Both the position numbers and the translations under genes were made by a program. 64,000 bases of DNA from Podospora pseudoanserina. Taxonomy: Eukaryota; Ascomycota; Sordariomycetes; Sordariales; Podosporaceae. The stretch is from NCBI RefSeq assembly GCF_035222485.1, contig NC_085920.1, forward strand, positions 806,001 to 870,000, given 5' to 3'. Below the pieces are notes generated by a model. It worked only from the letters and a program-made list of their open reading frames with translations. It had not been told where the DNA came from and ran no database searches. The stretch's first letter is position 1. The number at the start of each line of letters is the position of its first letter. This document shows positions 45,179-56,015 of this stretch, piece after piece.

Positions 45179-46509
45179 GGTGAAGGAGGAGGGGGAAACC
45201 TGTGGAAGGCCTCGAAACAAATGGGACGGTCTGGGCAGAATGGTCGGCTGGATGTTGTTGCTATCGAATGAGAATATTCGTGATCCGTAATTTCTATGCC
45301 GGTGTAACCGAACGGTCTTTGTCTTGGTGGTCTGGTATGCTGTCCAGAGACCTGGGCCTGAAACGTGGACGTTTTATATGATATGTGGTCCGACGTCAGC
45401 GTCCCGAGATGGCAATTGGCGATAAGAGGGCTTATCGGGAGGCCGTTGTGGCCGAGCGGGAAGGGCGATCGACGGTTCGCTTGGCGTTTTCTGGAATGAT
45501 TACAGAAGGGATGCGCAGAAGAAGTGGACAGGAATGATGTGATCCTGTGGCAGCAGCTACTAAGTGAATGCAGAAAGTGGTAAAGACCAGGTGGTCAGTG
45601 GGATAATATGTTGTTCTTTTAGAAGATATGGCCAACAGGAATTTGCCCGTAGTGGCTGGGAGGGGGGGGGTTGCGAGAGGAAATGTGGCCAGAATGAAAA
45701 TCAGCAGATGTCGATCTGCCGACGAACGATCGGATTGCTTGCAAATCACGAAAACCGTCTGACACTTGTTGCCTTTTTTGGTTCCCGGATCTGAGGAGAA
45801 CATTGGCAGCGTATCAGTGCATCCTTCTGAGTACGGACTGTGGCCCGGCGCTTGCTCGTACGCGATATGCAAGAGTGTTCATTGTCCTGCCTTTTCCTTA
45901 TTCAGTTCCCAAAACTGCCAGCGTGGCGCATTGGAACGGGATGTAACCGTACTTTGATAGATCGCCTCAACCCCGCGATCAATCACCAGCTGGGGGGGCA
46001 TCTAATCAAGGGTGTATATAACTCATGACGCCTGTCTCGATGAAACTTCCCATACGGGCCTGATAGTTTGATTATTCTTCTTAATTCATCGCTACATAAC
46101 CAACAATCCATCATCTGCATGCCCGGACAGCTTTGTCCCGGTTTTCATTATCTCGTCGCCCCCTGGCCAATGTCCACCAGCCACTTATGCCTCGGCCCTC
46201 CAATGGCCGTCCAAAATCTTGCTCCTGTATCGCGGCTCAACCCATGCGCTCATCTCCTCCATATTCCAGAGCCTATCGATGTTCGTAAATTATTCGCAGA
46301 TGTGGCGCCTCAAGATCGAAAGTCGACTGTCAACGCCCAGGTACGTGTCCCGAGACATGATAGCCAGAAGCCTTGCTGCCCTCACATCAGCGGGCAGCAT
46401 TTGCCTCTCCAGTTAATAAGGTGATGATCGGTGTCTGGGGTTGTGGGCCTGGCCCCGAGCGCTAATCGTACAGCTGTCCCCTACTATTACTTTGTGACCT
46501 CGTAGCTCC
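45179..46509. other. intergenic region between ERO1 and CKS1
   Basis: ERO1 promoter plus CKS1 3' flank, about 1.3 kb. Between 46081 and 46420 both strands carry fairly long open frames; the plus-strand one runs into a GTACGT donor-like site, but no family or start could be supported. Confidence 0.45.
45361..45403. promoter_or_regulatory. possible unfolded-protein-response element upstream of ERO1
   Basis: About 190-220 bases upstream of the ERO1 start are AACGTGGACG (45363-45372) and CGACGTCAGCGTC (45391-45403). The second is near-palindromic around GACGTC and contains CAGCGTC, one base from the yeast UPRE core CAGCGTG. ERO1 is a classic UPR target in fungi, so a HacA/Hac1 site is plausible. 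This is inference from motif resemblance only. Confidence 0.35.
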
Positions 46510-46993
46510 TCACTGCGGAGGTTGGTAGTTCAGTGGGCGCCTGGAACCAAATGTTAGCCTGTAGTCCTTGGCATGAGACTCATCATTGCAGGAGTGCTCA
46601 CTTGAAGAGGAGAATATGAGGCTCTGGCTCGTGTACTTCGTAGTGCTCCCACCCAAGACTCTGTGTGATACCCATCGCCCGCCATTCTTCCTCCCACAGG
46701 AGCTTCAGAGTGCCCTTGGACTGGTCATGATAGTCTTTGGGAATGGCCTTGAGCATAGCCTTGGGAAGCTGCACGTGGCGGTATTCGTATTCGTTGTCAT
46801 TGTAGCTAGCAGATGTTAGGCTTGATCGAACCGACAATATGGCACGGTTGACATCCAGCGGCGCTACTTACCGTGTAGAGTAGTGGATCGCCTCAATAAA
46901 CTCCTCCAGACGTGCCCGCTCGCTGTCTGACAGCGGGCGTGGGCTTGGGTTGCGACGGGAGGTGTCAATGCCCATCTCATCTAGTGTCGCCAT
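46510..46993 (-). CDS. CKS1: cyclin-dependent kinase regulatory subunit Cks1/Suc1
   Basis: Three exons, 46993-46872, 46805-46602 and 46540-46510 (introns 66 and 61 nt), give 118 aa. Joined across the first splice is [20 protein letters not shown]. Then come [20 protein letters not shown] and [11 protein letters not shown], the universal CKS core with the phosphate-binding Arg/Trp/Gln positions and the [10 protein letters not shown] strand. An insertion ([18 protein letters not shown]) between strands is typical of fungal forms. The N-terminal arm ([20 protein letters not shown]) is longer than in animals. Cks1 binds Cdk1-cyclin and presents multisite-phosphorylated substrates, controlling cell-cycle transitions. 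It is divergent from RSC4. Splice junctions are all in frame and the last exon supplies only about ten residues ending NYQPPQ. Confidence 0.95.
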
Positions 46994-48221
46994 TTTGAAG
47001 GTTGCTGTCAGGATAGCCGGTAAGTTTAAAAATCAAATATATGTCGCGAGAAGATATTCGAGAATCGAAAGGGCGTCCTGAGGAAAAGGGGCGCAGTGAT
47101 GTTGGGTTGAAAAAGTATCAAGGTCGCGCGATAGTCGTGTCTAGCCCTGCACTTTGGGTACGTGGGGTAATATCGGGCCAAATCGAGGAGGCCGACAACT
47201 GGAGATGGGCTAGGCAAAGTGGTCCTCTAGAATTCAAAGTGGGTAATGCGGCCGGAAGAATTAAGGGGGAGCGTCTGCTAGCTCGGGTGGAAAAGCAGCT
47301 GTCGTTTTGCGCGTTGAGTGTCGGTGTTGAGGCGTGCGACTTCGCTGGTGGAGGAGGGGAACAGAAAGAGGCCGAACGTAAACAAATCGGTTCATGTGTT
47401 TGGAAGGGCCCTGCCGCACTTGCCATGCGCTAAAATTTTGACCCTTCCGGCCCACTGGCAGCTTGGCACGGGCCACATGGTAGAGAAAGTGGCATGGTGA
47501 TAGCTTGACATCTCTCGCAAACAATAGGCTTACTCTAGACTCTGTATGATAGATAGGTATTTGAAGAAGCATCCAAGGGTTGCTCTTGCCCCGTCCCTTC
47601 CATCCTGTGGGCTGTTTCTCGTTATCGCATTGTTCAAAGGTGCAAAGTGCCGGATGACATAAGCAACTCAACTCAAGATGCCTAACATATCAGGCGAGGA
47701 ACAAGGGAAGCCCCGGTCCATGCGCGTGTGGGCCCCTGCTCAGTGGTACCTTCCCCGAAGCCAGGTACACTTTTGGGACAGGAGCGCCTGCTGACAGTTG
47801 GAGGTTGAACTGTATGCAAAACTCTGAATTCCCAGCCCTTTGGAGCGCCAAAATTGCACCGCTCCTGGACAGCTGCCTGGACTGCAGTGATTCGTTCCCT
47901 ACAGTTCGCAGACACGACAATACTTGCACCCCGTCCATCACCTAAGTCATCCATACCTAGGTATATCCATCGCAGGGGGCTGGCTGGGCTGCGGGACTCC
48001 TGACTTGACTGCGCTGCGCCCACCCAAAGAGACGAGACGGCACCGCACCCGCACCTGCACCCGCACAATTGATACGCGTCTCCCACAGCCGCAGAGCAAC
48101 AGCTTGCGCGCCGCCCTCCGTCACAAGTCGCCCATTGAGGCGCCTGCACCACGTCCATCGCGACAGCTGCCATCGAGTTGACCTGTTTTTTGCCAAATCT
48201 GATCCGCTGCACCACCGCGCA
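46994..48221. promoter_or_regulatory. divergent promoter region CKS1 / RSC4
   Basis: About 1.2 kb between head-to-head genes. A palindromic TACCTAGGTA lies at 47954-47963. Open frames on both strands near 47682-48215 overlap the RSC4 leader and have no domain. Confidence 0.5.
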
Positions 48222-50581
48222 ATGGACAACAAACGGAAAGCGGGCCCGACGGGCGCCGCCGAGAATGACGACCGAGCTGCCAAACGACGCAAGGTCCCAA
48301 GGGTAAGTCTTTCTCTAAGAGTTTCCCGTTGCTCGTGACGCACATCTGCCACACCTTGGAACTTGGATGCAATGTCAACACGGCCATTAACTAACCATGG
48401 GGACAGCCTCCACAAGAGTACGACCTGATGAAGGGCGAAAGCCCCGAGTCGACCTCCGCCTACGGCCTTGTTTTCTTGGAAACCATCCGCAGAACGAAGG
48501 ACAAGAGGTTAGTATAGGCTTGTCTTCCCGGGTCTAGGGATATATGACATCTAACAACAATGGCTTCGCAGCGGACGACTTGTGGCTAGCTACTTTGAGA
48601 ACCTCCTCCCCCGTGAGAAGAACAAGGACTACTATGCGCGCATTCGCATGCCCATCTCCCTGAAAATAATTGAGCGCAAACTCCACAACCAGGACTTTGC
48701 CAACATGTCTGAACTCGAAAGCTACTTCAAGCGAATGGTCACCAATGCGAAGGAGTATTATCCCAAGAATTCCGAGATTTTCGAGGACGCCGAGCGTGTC
48801 AGAAAAGCGCTGAGCAACTACATGACCAAGACGAACCCGGCCTACAAGTTGGTACAGGGCTATAGTTGCACTGCTGCGCCTATACCTGATGATTTGCAGT
48901 CGACGGATTTCATGGATGAAGACGCAGGGGGTGGCGAGGAGGACGCGGCTGGCGAAGATGATGCCGAAGGCGAGGAAGACGAGGACGCGGGTGAAGACGA
49001 CGAGGAAGACGAACAAGACGACGAGGACGACGGAAACCCCAGAAAAATCATCCTGAAGCGAAGGGATTCCAACAACGGCGTTAAACGTGGGTCCGACTTG
49101 GTGCGGAGACGTGACAGAAGTGGGAGGGCCAAGGCAGACCATGAGTTCGAGGGCGTCCCGTACAAGGGACTGAACTTCCAACACGCGCAGGAGAAAATCG
49201 TGGAGGAGCTTATTCGAAAGCCAGACGAAGAGTAAGCAACACCTGTCATGCGACTCTGCACCGAGCCTTGCTAACTCTGCTCCTACAGCGGTGGCCCTCA
49301 TTTCTTGGACTTTATCAATCTCCCACCACGCAGCTTCAAGGATTATTTTGCCGTCATTACCTCTCCGTTGTCGTTAAAGGGGCTTCAAAAACTCGTCAAG
49401 GGCATTCATGGTCGACAAGCTGCCACTGGTATCAGCGACTTCAAGAGCTGGGCAGCTTTTGAGGAAAAGGCCAGCCTTCTTTGGACCAACGCTCATTTCT
49501 ACAATGAGGATGGCAGTGAAATCCACACCCTAGCCACAGAGTTGAAGGTATGAAGATTGAAGACGATCTGCCAACTAGCAGTGCTAACCCATGACCTTAC
49601 AGCAAGCCTTTTATGATGAGCTCAACGCAGCGAAGGCAGTAGTCCCGGAACCGCCTCAGCAGCCCAAGATTAAGCTCAAGGTTGGTTCGGGTCAGGATAC
49701 TCCGGTACTGGGTGCCAAAAAGATCACGATCCATGTCGGCGGGTCTAAAGGCAGCGCAACAGGGTCACCAGCACCACCGACCAGCCGCTCTAGCGAATCC
49801 GGCCCTATTCCACCCCAGGCGTCATTTACAACCGCTGCCAGCTTCCAGCTGGACAAATCTATGAGTTTACCCTCAGCTGGAGGGTCCCCGAGCCCCTCTG
49901 TCATCGCTCCTGGGCCACCAAGTATGGTTCCACGGCCGAATGGACATGTTCCGAGTCCCATGATGATGAATGGGCAGCACGGTTACCCAGGGTCGCATCA
50001 AGCACTTCAAAATGGCCATCTGCCTCCTGCACCAGCACCTGCGCCTGTACCGCCACCTCCTCTGTGGGACAACTTGGTTCGCGCTCCTGGTAGAGGTGAG
50101 TTTCGATGTGTTATTTTGGCTCGATGAGCACACTGCTAATTGGAGAATAGGTATTGCCGACTCTTTGTTGCCCAGTGTTCTTGTCCGGACACATCCAACA
50201 GTTCCAGGGGACCGCCGATTTCGGATGGAACTTCCAGCGGACCCAAAGCTGGCTCAGCAGAGTGTCACTTTCCACTTGCCGGCTAGCCACAGCAGACTGC
50301 AGTTGGTTCCCCGGTTGGCGCCCTTTGAACAACAGGGACGTCAGTACAAGCTCATCGTTCAGATCAATGGACAGATGGTGGGCAGAGCCACCCCGATTCC
50401 TGCACCTGATGATCCGCTGCCACTAAACGCCATGGTGTTTGACTTGGGTTTAACTCTGGGCACGAACATGATAGTCGTTACAGTCGTGGCATCACTGCCG
50501 AAGGGTCAAAAGCTGGAAAATGGAGCGAGCGCCGAGGTAGAGAGGCTGACCATGAATGTCCACCTCACGAGAGTCTACTAG
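48222..50581 (+). CDS. RSC4: double-bromodomain RSC chromatin-remodelling subunit (Rsc4-like)
   Basis: Six exons, 48222-48302, 48407-48507, 48572-49231, 49289-49547, 49603-50095 and 50151-50581, give 674 aa. A basic start (MDNKRKAGPTG..., AAKRRKVPR) suggests nuclear import. Bromodomain 1 lies at about 40-145 (SYFENLLPREKNKDYYARIR, MPISLKIIERKL, TNAKEYYPKNSEIF). A long Asp/Glu stretch follows near 165-195. Bromodomain 2 is at about 260-370 (FLDFINLPPRSFKDYF, VITSPLSLKGLQKLV, NAHFYNEDGSEIH). A Pro/Ser-rich linker leads to a C-terminal domain from GIADSLLPSVLVRTHP onward. Rsc4 reads acetylated histone H3 for the RSC remodeller. A polybromo-like relative is possible, but two bromodomains plus this C-terminus fit Rsc4 best. 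All five introns are 55-104 nt. Confidence 0.86.
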
Positions 50582-51439
50582 AATCTTCAAGGAGTCGTTA
50601 TTTTGGCGTCGAGGCATGTATCTGGGCGGTGGGGATTTATTCTGTTTCTGGTTCCTTGTCTATTTGTGGGAAAAGGAAATGGGTGGGCGGATCAATCTAT
50701 GGCTTCAGTTTCGGTGGTGTTTCTGGACGGAGCGTTTAGGCACTGCTTCGGTGCGGCAGGGCAAATCAGCGTGGTATTATTAAAACACTTGGGCTTCTTT
50801 CTGTGTATATGTATTGATATAGGTCATCGCGCGCAACGGAGAATCAGCGGAAAATCTTTTCAAGCTTGATTTGTTTTGGGAGCTGGACTCTCATATTTCT
50901 GAGACTTGTTGAAGACCGATGGAATTTACTACAGGCTGTCGTCAATGAACACCTCTGTCTAGAAGGATTATCTATGCTCGATTCCCCGGCAAGCAAAGTC
51001 TAGGTTGAAGCTAGTAAGCACTTCCCATGCCATTTTCTTTTTGCCCTTGGCTTACAATCGTCACAGGTACCCGCCCTCGGTACAGGAGAACAAAGTGAGG
51101 GTCGCCCATTGTCTCCCTTTTGTGCATGTCATTCAATTGTTTACGAGTATTCCGAACGCGGCCACCCTTTGAAGCCATAGCACACACGCACTTAACCCCT
51201 TGGTATGGAGTCCGCATTCCTCGACACAACAAAGCACGCGGCTGCACGCGTTGGCCCCTTTATTTCCTACTCCGGATGAACAAGTCTTCTTATCATTACA
51301 ATTGGCTTTTTTGTTCAATGTATGGTGTCCACCGTTTTGAGCTACTTGCTCCCTCGAGCTACATGGGTGTTTTTCTTTGAAGGCTAAACAAGAGGCCATT
51401 CGTTGCGGTTTGGTTTTTGTTTTCTAAAAATCTCTTACA
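50582..51439. other. intergenic region
   Basis: About 860 bases: RSC4 3' flank and promoter of the next plus-strand gene. No coding signal. Confidence 0.5.
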
Positions 51440-54400
51440 ATGCCTCGACGGTCGGCCAAATTGGTTTCTGCCGGTGTTGATCCTGCACCGAGAAGATCGA
51501 CTAGGCTTGCGTCTAGAGAAAACGTGGAGAGGAAGCATCATCATCATCCTCATCTTGAAAGCCAAGAGGCAGAAGAAGAAGAAGAAGAAGAAGAAGAAGA
51601 AGAAGAAGAAGAAGAAGAAGAAGAAGAAGAAGAAGAAGAAGAAGAAGAAGAAGAAGAAGAAGAAGAAGAAGAAGAAGAAGAAGAAGAAGAAGAAGAAGAA
51701 GAAGAAGAAGAAGAAGAAGAAGAGGTCGGATTAGAGTCTACCGGGGAAAGAAGACGAGAAGGCAGCAACAGCTGGGAAGGGGAAGAAGACGAGGACCCGG
51801 AGGCGGCCAGTGTTTACCCTACTTCTTCATCACCCTCGGAAAGACATCTATCACCGCTTGAAGACGAACAGCACGTCTCGGGACTTGAGCCTGAACCAGA
51901 GATCAAAGAAGCACAACCCAGCCTCGCACTCTCTATATCATCATCACGACGATTCTTGCAACAACCTCGTTTGAGAACCGCCGCCACCATGGACGACTCA
52001 CCCGAGTCCCCCCACCTCCGCGGAGGCAAAACCCCCGAGCGCCGCCGCACCCCCTCAAACCCTCAGCGTGCCACTCCCCAAAACCAAACCTTCCCCGAAG
52101 GAGCCAGAATCACCTTTGCAGGCTCGGCAGACAGCTCAAGCCGCCGGCGCTCCCCCTCCCAAGGCAGGCGTGGCTTTTCTGACCCGACTGGCAAGAGAAC
52201 CACCAGCAAGATGAGCACAGCCGACTGGAACGCCCACCGGGCCGCCCAGCAGGCTATCCTTGAGAGTAAATACCACATCCCGGACCGGCTCCGGTTCAAA
52301 CTCGGCGACCTCGAGACGAGCGTCAAGCCTAAGCTTTCGGAGAGCCAGAAGAAGGTGTTTCGGAACAACGACGCTGACCCGGTTGTGCTAAACCAGAGGG
52401 CGGAGAAGCTTGCTATTCATGAGCCGCTTGTCAAGGTGCATGGGGATCCGCAGCGGGACCCGGCGGATGCGGCCAAGGATGGGAGGGTGTTGGATGGGGT
52501 GAGGAGTTGGTTGGAGGAGGTTGTCGAGGGGCAGGTGAGGGTTCGGCCGTGCGGGAGGGATGTGGGGAGGGAGTTGTTGGGGGCTTGGGCGCCGACGAGG
52601 TTGAGGTTTAATTTCCCTATGCCGCAGGATGGGACCGAGACGGGGAATGAGTGGTTTGGGGCTGTGTGGCAGGATTTGTACCTCAAGGCCTCGCACTTTG
52701 CGGAGGAGTACTTTGGGGAGGGGCTGGGGTTTGGGGAGGAGGTGCCGAATGGGGGGAATATACTGGATGTGAAGATGATTGATAAGGTGTGGACTACGGG
52801 CGGGGTGGGGAGCACGAAGAATCTGGCTTGGTTTATTAGTCAGGTGGCTAGGCAGGATAATGGGTTTGAGGGGGGATGGGATGTGATGTTATCCAAGGCG
52901 GTGCAGAGGAAGTTGGTTGTCGCGGGGGTGATTGGGAAGATTTTGGAGCGGCAGGTGTTTGATGATTTGTTGTTTGGTGCTGATGAGCAGTCGAGAGCGA
53001 TGTTGGAGGCATCTGATAAGGCTTTGGAGTTCGGTGAAGGTGAGTTGCCTTTTTTTTTTTTTTTTTTTTTTCAATCAAGGGGGGAACATGGCTGACATGA
53101 CATGACATAACTTAGGCTACCGGCGCACAAGGCTTCGGTCGGAATGCATCGACATGTATATGCGTAACCAGGAGCTCACTCCCAAGTTCTGGGAGCATGT
53201 TGACCAGCTCAGCATTCAAATCACAACTTTGTTGCTCCCGCTGTTGAAGCTGATGGACCGGAACTTTAACAACAGTCGGGTCAAGTCTCTTTGGGGATTT
53301 CATCAAAAGATCCACGACATTGTCTCCGAAGCTGGGTTCTTGTCATTGCATATGGCTCACTCGAAGAGTATCTTCCGGATTACTACCCCATTCCTGGGTC
53401 AGGCGTGGGCCATTGACCAAAACAATGTCGACGATAGAGTCTATCACGAGTCCTCACTCGCCGTTGCCCGCCTCGAAGGGATGGAGAAGCAAAAATGGGT
53501 AAAAGAGAATCTGATTTACGAGTCAGACCCAGCAAACTACCGCCCTACGTATGCGTTGTGGGAGAAGACCAAGCAGCTAGGATTCTGGGGTGTTCTTTGG
53601 GCCGTGCTCGGTTTCTTCCCCAGCTTGTTGTACAAGAAGGTGGAGAAGTACGGCGGGTTCCCAACCTGGGACTCCAAGCCCGGCCTGGGAGACACCGTCT
53701 GGAGGTCGCCGCCGTACCTGGCCAAGGTGCAGATTGTTGTCTGGCCCAAGTGCGAGAGGTACGGGCTGATGGGCGAAATCGACCCGAGGCTGAAGACGAG
53801 CACGGAGGGAGAGTCCATCTCTACGCTGCTCAAGAGTCAGGTGGTGTACTACCAGGGCCGCACTGATCCGCGCGGTCTGGGCGCCGAGGGCACTCCCACC
53901 CTTCTCGAATGGCTCCGATACAAGGACGCCCTTTGGTTCAAGAAGTGGTGGGATCGCTTCGTCAAGCTGGGCGTCTCCTTCCTCATGCTGTACCTCCTGT
54001 CTCGTTTTGCGCCCGTCCTTTGGATCATCCCCCAGTTGGGTCTAGCCTTGGCTAAACTTGTGGTTATTCTCATCCTCGACGTCATCATTTGGCTCCTAAC
54101 CGCGGCATCAAATGTTGCAAAGGCTGTCATGTACTTGTTGTCCGCGGTTTGGTACACCATCTTGGGGGCGCTGGGCTTCAAGCTCCCATCGTTGCAGCCG
54201 TCAGAACCCTGGGTGATTGGACACTCTGGTTACGAGGGGACAGTTTACACACAAAAGATTACGGTCCCAAGTTTCGAGGGGCATTCGTACACCGTGCCTT
54301 GGTTCGGCGGCGGAGGTGACTATGAGAAGAGGCACAAGGAGCTTGAGGCGGAGAAGGAAAAGGCTAGGGAGCGGGCTAGGCGACGAGCAAGGGAGCTGGA

Positions 54401-55160
54401 GAAGGAGAAGGAGAAGGAGCTGGAAGAGGATGCGGATGATATCGAAGTTACAAAGGTTATTGACAAGATCTTCCCCGGCCCTATCACTCCTGCTCCTCTG
54501 GGTCCCAACGGTAGGAGGATGACGCTTAAGAGGTCGTGGACTCGTGCGGGAGAAGAGCCAGGCCCGGAGGTTTGGGAGGAGCACACGCCTGGTTACTTTG
54601 AGCTGCTTACCGAGAAGGCCAAGGAGCTGCCTGTCTTTAAGGGTGACAAGGACAAGGCCAAACGGGAAGGCGTTGAAGCGGAGGTCAAGGAAGGCGAAGA
54701 GTGGAAGAAGTACGTCAAGCCGAATTGGTATGGCTGGTTTGGCGGTGCTACCGAAGAGGAACTCCGTCGACAAGAAGAGGAGAGGTTGGCTTTCGAGGCA
54801 GCCCAAGAGTCTGCCAGACGGGAGCAGGAGACCAGGAAAGAGAGGAGAAAGAGAGAGAGGGAAGAGGCTAGGGAAAAGAAGCTGAGAGAAGCCAAGGCAA
54901 GGGAGAAGAAGGAACTGGAGGAGATCCAGAGGAAGGAGAGGGAGCTGGAGTTGGAGATTGCCAGACATAGAAAGGATCCCAAGGCGCCAGCCAAGGTTAG
55001 GTCGGGTTTGAAGAAGGAGACTCTCAAGAAGTGGTGGCAGTCAACGACTGGGGGCTTGGGGGTGGCTTGGCAACCCTATCATATTGATAAAACGATTTAT
55101 TATCCTGCTATTAAGCAGTCGTTTGGGGGTGATCAAGAGGGGGGGCCGGAGGAGCTCTAG
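51440..55160 (+). CDS. large fungal membrane protein of unknown function with poly-Glu tract
   Basis: Exons 51440-53039 and 53116-55160 with a 76-nt intron (GTGAGT...CTTAG, containing a 22-T run) give 1214 aa. I do not recognise a named family. The N-terminus (MPRRSAKLVSAGVDPAPRRS) is basic, followed by about 51 consecutive Glu (residues 45-95). A disordered Ser/Pro/Arg region runs to about 270. A folded, Trp-rich region follows (KYHIPDRLRFKLGDL, SWLEEVVEGQV, NEWFGAVWQDLYLKASHFAEE). Exon 2 has a hydrophobic segment near 688-705 (LGFWGVLWAVLGFF) and a long hydrophobic block at about 818-888 that could make two or three membrane helices. Two highly charged Arg/Glu coiled-coil stretches follow at about 900-935 and 1080-1160. 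Probably an integral membrane protein with cytosolic coiled coils. Junction and frame are solid; function is unknown. Confidence 0.85.
51572..51721 (+). repeat. (GAA)50 trinucleotide repeat inside coding exon
   Basis: Fifty uninterrupted GAA codons followed by one GAG, all in the reading frame of the membrane protein and encoding poly-Glu. Purity at the DNA level (no synonymous GAG inside) points to recent slippage expansion rather than an old acidic domain. Confidence 0.95.
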
Positions 55161-56015
55161 GGTGGGAAAGGCAAAAAGGCGTTTATTGGATAGTAGTTGT
55201 TGTCTTGGTTTGTTTGTTTGCTATATCGTTTAAATCTATTTTTTTGTTTGTTCGAATGTTACCGTTCATTCTGACGTTGCTGTTTTGCCCACGGTAACAT
55301 TATGGAATATATCAAAGGAGCTGGCCAACCAGCCATTCGTTATGCTTTGCGTGTTCGGCGAAAAGACCATCCGGTGTCCTAGCTACCCGCCGCTGTCAGT
55401 CTATTGTCCCATCTTGTCCTCGGCCAATTATGTAAACCCAGCAGCGATAACGTGGGTCTGTTCTGTGACACTTTGTGCTTCAAGTGTCGAACCACGCGGC
55501 TAAGTCTTGGCCGTTTTGTTTCGTCTTGGACATGTCATGTTCATCATTAGCAAAGTTGTACAGAGACACTGTTTTCTTTCATGTATGGTATGTAAAATTG
55601 GCTTTGCAATTCAGTCATGTATGTGTGATATATACTTTCATTTTGACAAGGTATATCCAACAAAGATGCGCCATGGGAAGAATAAAAAAACAAACAAATA
55701 TAAAAAAAAAAATCCACATAAAGGTGCCCGCTAAAATTAATCATCTTCATCATCTCTGTTCCCATCCCCTAATTCCATTGACATAAAAAGGGAAGACGTT
55801 ATCTTTGGTGAGTGATGTCGTAGCCCTTCTTGAGTTTTGGTTTCTCGTGTGACTTGGTGTATCTTTTTCCTCGGCACGAGGACAGCATAGTTTTGCCGCC
55901 TGAAAGCCCAGTCACCAAAATCCCATCCAGAAACCTCGATCGTACACCCGTACGCCGACGTGTCGGTGTGAAAAATTCCGTATTATTGATGTGTCAGGTC
56001 AATGTCAATGTACAT
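55161..56015. other. convergent intergenic region
   Basis: About 850 AT-richer bases between the membrane-protein gene and NOXA, holding both 3' UTRs. A-rich runs lie at 55684-55712. No coding signal. Confidence 0.55.

Noticed and set aside
46068-46424. A 118-codon plus-strand frame ending near a GTACGT donor
   Set aside because: The opposite strand is equally protein-like and neither shows a family, start context or acceptor, so no gene can be defended.
46501-46550. A tRNA-like stretch (GGTTGGTAGTTCAGTGGGCG)
   Set aside because: It cannot fold into a cloverleaf with a TTC-loop and acceptor stem, and it overlaps the CKS1 last exon and intron.
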